Below the pieces are notes generated by a model, which did not search any database, was not told the origin of the DNA, and saw only the letters and a list, made by a program, of their open reading frames with translations. Made by a program: the position numbers and the translations under genes. Below, piece after piece: positions 60,132 to 64,000 of a stretch of DNA of 64,000 bases; the first letter of the stretch is position 1; each line of letters opens with the position of its first letter. Source of the stretch: Chaetoderma sp. LZ-2023a (Eukaryota > Mollusca > Caudofoveata > Chaetodermatida > Chaetodermatidae); the NCBI GenBank assembly GCA_034401795.1, contig CM067367.1, positions 49,585,363-49,649,362 of the forward strand. Direction: 5' to 3'.

Positions 60132-60182
60132 ATAGTCAGAAGCAGCCACCAGTAAAATTAGTTTCATAATGGTCAACACCTT
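60026..60182. repeat. Family A palindrome with (CTG)n expanded in its loop
   Basis: TTGTATATTTTGAAACTAAT at the left and AAATTAGTTTCATAATGGTC at the right are the family arms. The loop, normally CTGTTGCTGCC, here holds about 20 CTG units (60070-60130). Confidence 0.85.
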
Positions 60183-60308
60183 TACGGCGCTGTTGTAATG
60201 CACCAATAGCCAATTTGCACCGCTGATCAATGACGTAGGATATTTTGAATTTGACATTGGCGCATTAAATTATACATTCATTCAACAGACTACGGATTAA
60301 GACAACGA

Positions 60309-60740
60309 GGCAGCGCATATGGCCAATTTGAACCCCTGTGAACGTGATCTTTATTAAAACACATACGAATTTTACATGTAGGGCCTATGATATGCCAAAA
60401 CTGGAAGGGTGAAGTATGTATTATTAGCACAAGAGACGCGTACTATAGAAAGGACTGTTGTGTTGTGATGTAGATAGTATTATTTCAGTGTTAAAACGAT
60501 CGGCTTCTATTGCAACAGCAGTATCTTACGTTTGCTCGTAAGAATAGCAACGCGTTACGCTGGCAAAATACGACATAATCAATATTCACAACAGTCCTTT
60601 CTATAGTACGCGTCTCTTGTGCTAATAATACATACTTGACCCTTCCAGTTTTGGCATATCATAGGCCCTACATGTAAAATTCGTATGTGTTTTAATAAAG
60701 ATCACGTTCACAGGGGTTCAAATTGGCCATATGCGCTGCC
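60309..60740. repeat. Long inverted repeat, 154-bp arms, 124-bp spacer
   Basis: 60309-60462 (GGCAGCGCATATGGCCAATT onward) is mirrored by 60587-60740 with almost no differences. The spacer holds a smaller hairpin (TCTTACGTTTGCTCGTAAGA). No ORF. Confidence 0.95.
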
Positions 60741-60749
60741 TATATATAT

Positions 60750-60927
60750 ATAGAACGTAATGATTCTTTTATTGGCAATAACAAGTTCTCGTCACGTGCA
60801 TTCTTTCAAGGCCATGCCATGTTGTTTCTGGCTTACATAATCCAAAGTCTACCCAAGCACAATGTCCATGGCCTTCAAAGAAAGCACGTGACGAGAACTT
60901 GTCTTAAGAATTATCATTACGTTCTAT
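60750..60927. repeat. Second fold-back next to the long inverted repeat
   Basis: 60750-60816 (ATAGAACGTAATGATTCTTT ... AAGGCCATG) and 60867-60927 (CATGGCCTTCAAAGAAAGCA ... TTACGTTCTAT) form an imperfect stem with a 50-bp loop containing CACGTG in each arm. Confidence 0.9.
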
Positions 60928-61820
60928 GATAGAGATCTCCCTGCGCACTGGAATATGTGTACATAGTCGCCAATCTTCTCATGCCTATATGTGCATCGAA
61001 CGGGGCTATGTACCTTTCGTCTTACATCGTTAGAGGAACATTTGCCCACGTTCTGTACTGAAGATAGGCTACAGTGTGCAGAAAATTTCCGTGAGTATTT
61101 GTACAATTCGCAAAGCTTGATGATGAATTGTATTTAATAATGGTAATGTGTTAAAAGAGTCTTATTCCATTCAGCAGCATTGGAGAAAAGTTTTGGTATC
61201 CTCAGTGGAATGATATACAAACCCGCTGCACTTCCCCGATTCATTGTCGCAGACCCCTCACAACGAGCTCACAACAGTTCCATCACAAGTCGGTCGAACT
61301 GACCATAACGGCTGCCATATGCTCATCATTACCAGCTCAGTAAGTCAGTATACGCACATGCGAACATATTCCAGGCGTTTAAAGTTGTACTTAAGTCGAG
61401 CGTTCCAGACTATGTGGTATTGAGTTGATCACTTTGATAAATAAGAAGAATACATCAGAGGGGGGGGGGGGGGTGATAACATTGGGCAGCCTGGTGTGGG
61501 AAACACACTTATATATTATAGCGTCTCCAGAAAGGATAACATGGTGACAATTTAAAACTTCTTTCATAAGATGTTTCTCTATATATGCAGAGTATCGCAT
61601 ACGTTGGATTCTTGATTTTTGGAAGTAACGAAAGCAAAAGTGTCCTTATTATGGAGGTGTCCTTAACACGGAGCTGTCATTTAGATCAGGTCTGATTGCA
61701 TTCTTAATTTGTGAATGAAATAATTCTAGTATCCGGCAGTCTATACGGCCCAATGTCAAAATTCAACGTGTTAAATTGGAGTTCACCGATTGCATCCGTC
61801 CAAACAAGGTTATGCGGCAC
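60928..61820. other. No supported gene
   Basis: Only short ORFs; a G-run at 61459-61472. Nothing recognised. Confidence 0.4.
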
Positions 61821-62040
61821 AATGGCGGATTCCAGTTTATCCATTAATCATATGACGTCAAAATCAACTACGCGACGTGTAGAATGATGTCATAATCAAT
61901 TACGTAATGAATGACATCGGTAAGTTCGTTACGAACGCGTAATTGATGACGGACTAAGTGTTGTTGTACGAATTGCGTCTCTTTACTATTTAATAAACTT
62001 GCCGTTGAATATTTTGAAACTAATTTGACTTGGCGCTGTT
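61821..62040 (+). mobile_element. Family A MITE, left half
   Basis: AATGGCGGATTCCAGTTTAT, CATATGACGTCAAAATCAAC, and a cut exactly near the palindrome centre (TTGACTTGGCGCTGTTG). Confidence 0.8.
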
Positions 62041-63261
62041 GTGATGTTAATTAAGCTATTGTTATGCCCGTAATATTTAATCACTACATTGCCATAACTT
62101 CACATAAAGAAGCTACGATCGAGAGACGAGTCTGAACCCTTCAAAATATATAATTATCATATGCGTTGTTTGTTATTTGTATATCTACCGTATCATCTAG
62201 CTTACGTCATGACGATGACACGGGAACTTGTATCCTAATTGTTCTCATTGGAATGGAGAGATGACTTGTCCAGTCTACCCTGCTTTGTCGCGTTTACGGC
62301 ATCGCTCATTCTGTTAGTCAGATGCTTGTTAGTTGATGCCTGACCAGGCCGGAAACGATTCTATCATTTTTTAATATTAAATTGGAATACTCTTGGTATA
62401 CTAAAGTAAAGATTAACACAATTTCCAAGATCTACAAAGCCGAGCCGAGAGTACGTGTTGGTGAGGCAAAGACGTGTTCTGCCTCGTGTGTGTCGATTGT
62501 CAGCATTTACACCTGCTCGAGGTAGCCAACAAGCCATGGCATCAACTGGCAGAATTCAGACATCATGATCAGAACAATACGACCAACACGCGTGAACGTG
62601 TTGTTCGTCAGAACTATGCACGATGTTCAAAGTTGGACACGAGGCCATGAACTCAGTTCAATCTCAGTTCATCTGTATTACCTGTGAAAGGCATAGCGGC
62701 ATGGAAACTTACTTCGATTTTGGCTGTATGAGTATGCTTGTAGCTATAGAAGAAACTCAATGGAAAGTTATCATTTGCTTATGACATAGACAGCAGCATG
62801 GATTATAAATTGTTGTTTTCGTAGCATCTAGGTTTATGCATGCAGACTGACCATGTAGTAAGCATCTAAATATATATGCACGTAAACATAAGCAAGGGAA
62901 TGTGCCCTTTGGTATACCATACATGTTATTACTCCAATCGTTATTGCATTGCATCGATACCAATTTTAGTTTTCTTTCAATGTTTCAGTAATATGAATAA
63001 TTATTTGCAAAGATTGGATCTGAATCAATATCTCAATTCAATTCATTTCTGCATCCACTAATCTCGTATCTACCCATGAAAGAATAACACATATTCATGG
63101 ACTCCGATCGTATCATCACTGACAGTATTCGGATTCCATTCGAAGAGACATGAAAGTGCCCCACAGTACGTATGGTATTATAAAGTGCTTACTCGATTCA
63201 TTAATGAAGAGATAGTAGTGGTTGCCCGATATGATGCTGGCGCCAGGTCGGGCTATATATG
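62041..63261. other. No supported gene
   Basis: About 1.2 kb; short ORFs on both strands (for example 62757-62963), none recognised. Confidence 0.4.
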
Positions 63262-63612
63262 AATGGAGCTTTCCAGATTTAACTATGCCCCGCCCATCTC
63301 TAGCTAAACTCCACCAACACGATGGTCACATCTCGCCCGAGTTAGTATCGATCGATCGTTGACTTCTCTGACTATCACTTTCTAGAAAACTATACAGGTA
63401 AGCTATATCGAATGGCAGCAACAGCAGGCACTCAAATTAGTTTCAAAATATTCAACAGCATATTTATTAAATAAGAAAAACATACAATTCGTACAACAAT
63501 GCTTATAGTCCGTCTTCAATTAAGTGTTCGCAATGTACTTATCTCCGTTATTCATGGCGTCATTGCTTATGGCGTCCTTCTACACGTCGCATAAACTGGA
63601 AAGGTCCATTTG
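63262..63612 (-). mobile_element. Family A MITE, near complete
   Basis: AATGGAGCTTTCCAGATTTA, CCCCGCCCATCTCTAGCTAA, a shortened palindrome (63412-63462), and the end AAACTGGAAAGGTCCATT. Confidence 0.85.
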
Positions 63613-63855
63613 GGCATATTAGCAATAACCGCGAAAAAGCAGATACTATGATATGGTCGTATGAGCTATATGCCCACACAGATTATTGTGCCGGTATTTG
63701 TCCAGTAATGGCCGGTAAGCTGCGATTTCATGGATAACACTATTCACATTATTTCACCAGAAACTGACACGCCATCATCGTATCATCATACACAAGATGT
63801 TGGGTATGATATTCCAACCGCTATTCCTAGTTGTCCCTCCCTGATAATTCAAGAT

Positions 63856-63930
63856 ACTGGGCCAATAATGGGCCGGATTGTCCCGGTATTGGGTCCAATA
63901 CCAGCCCACTAATCTGCGATATCAGGGATG
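63856..63930 (+). repeat. Dispersed 75-85-bp repeat, copy 3
   Basis: ACTGGGCCAATAATGGGCCG ... GCCCACTAATCTGCGATATC. A partial relative (CCAGTAATGGCCGGTAAGCT) stands at 63690. Confidence 0.6.
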
Positions 63931-64000
63931 GTTCCATTAATTCACTTGATGCAACAAAAAAGGAGAGTTGTGTGTGATATTTGTGGTAAATTCCTATAAT

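Overview
This is animal nuclear DNA: intron-bearing, AT-rich, and full of short non-autonomous repeats, microsatellites and dead transposons. There are no prokaryotic operons, CRISPR arrays or rRNA genes. The only host gene I can support is an ERG/FLI1-type ETS transcription factor on the + strand. The organism is an invertebrate-like metazoan. I lean weakly towards a marine deuterostome such as a hemichordate, but the window does not settle this.

The ETS gene is built from four segments: 30002-30074, 32062-32115, 34611-34691 and 46528-47078. All junctions are phase 1, the lengths (73+54+81+551) sum to 759 nt, and the result is a 252-residue protein with an intact ETS domain. A TATA box at 29501 with CCAAT boxes upstream, plus an in-frame stop before the first ATG, suggest an internal promoter for a short isoform without a Pointed (PNT) domain. 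No PNT exon was seen in the window, so it probably lies further upstream.

Region by region: 1-29 kb holds repeats, including a dead CR1/L2-like LINE (9.2-12.1 kb) nested in a palindromic MITE and a decayed RTE-like LINE (22.8-24.5 kb). 29.4-47.1 kb is the ETS locus; its introns carry long microsatellites, a Tc1 element with two frameshifts (36.0-37.7 kb) and a 1.45 kb minisatellite with a 135-bp higher-order repeat. 47-64 kb holds MITEs, a 68-bp-period MITE tandem array (48.8-49.3 kb), a broken gene of a PIN/flap-nuclease-like mobile family (55.2-56.7 kb), a third dead LINE (58.7-59.9 kb) and several long perfect or near-perfect inverted repeats.

Five home-made repeat families are used below. 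A: TIR AATGGACCTTTCCAGTTT, CRE-like TGACGTCA motifs, central palindrome; A2 is a diverged relative. B: TIR GGTGCATATTCACA, about 340 bp, fully palindromic. C: about 230 bp, palindromic, centre GACTGGCTCG. D: about 90 bp, TIR GCCGTGTTCTCAC. E: short palindromes built on ATTGGATTGGAAG.

The most notable observation is in ETS intron 32116-34610. It starts with an (AAT)~30 tract 23 nt after the donor and ends with a (TTA)24 tract one base before the acceptor CAG. The two are reverse complements and could pair across the whole intron.
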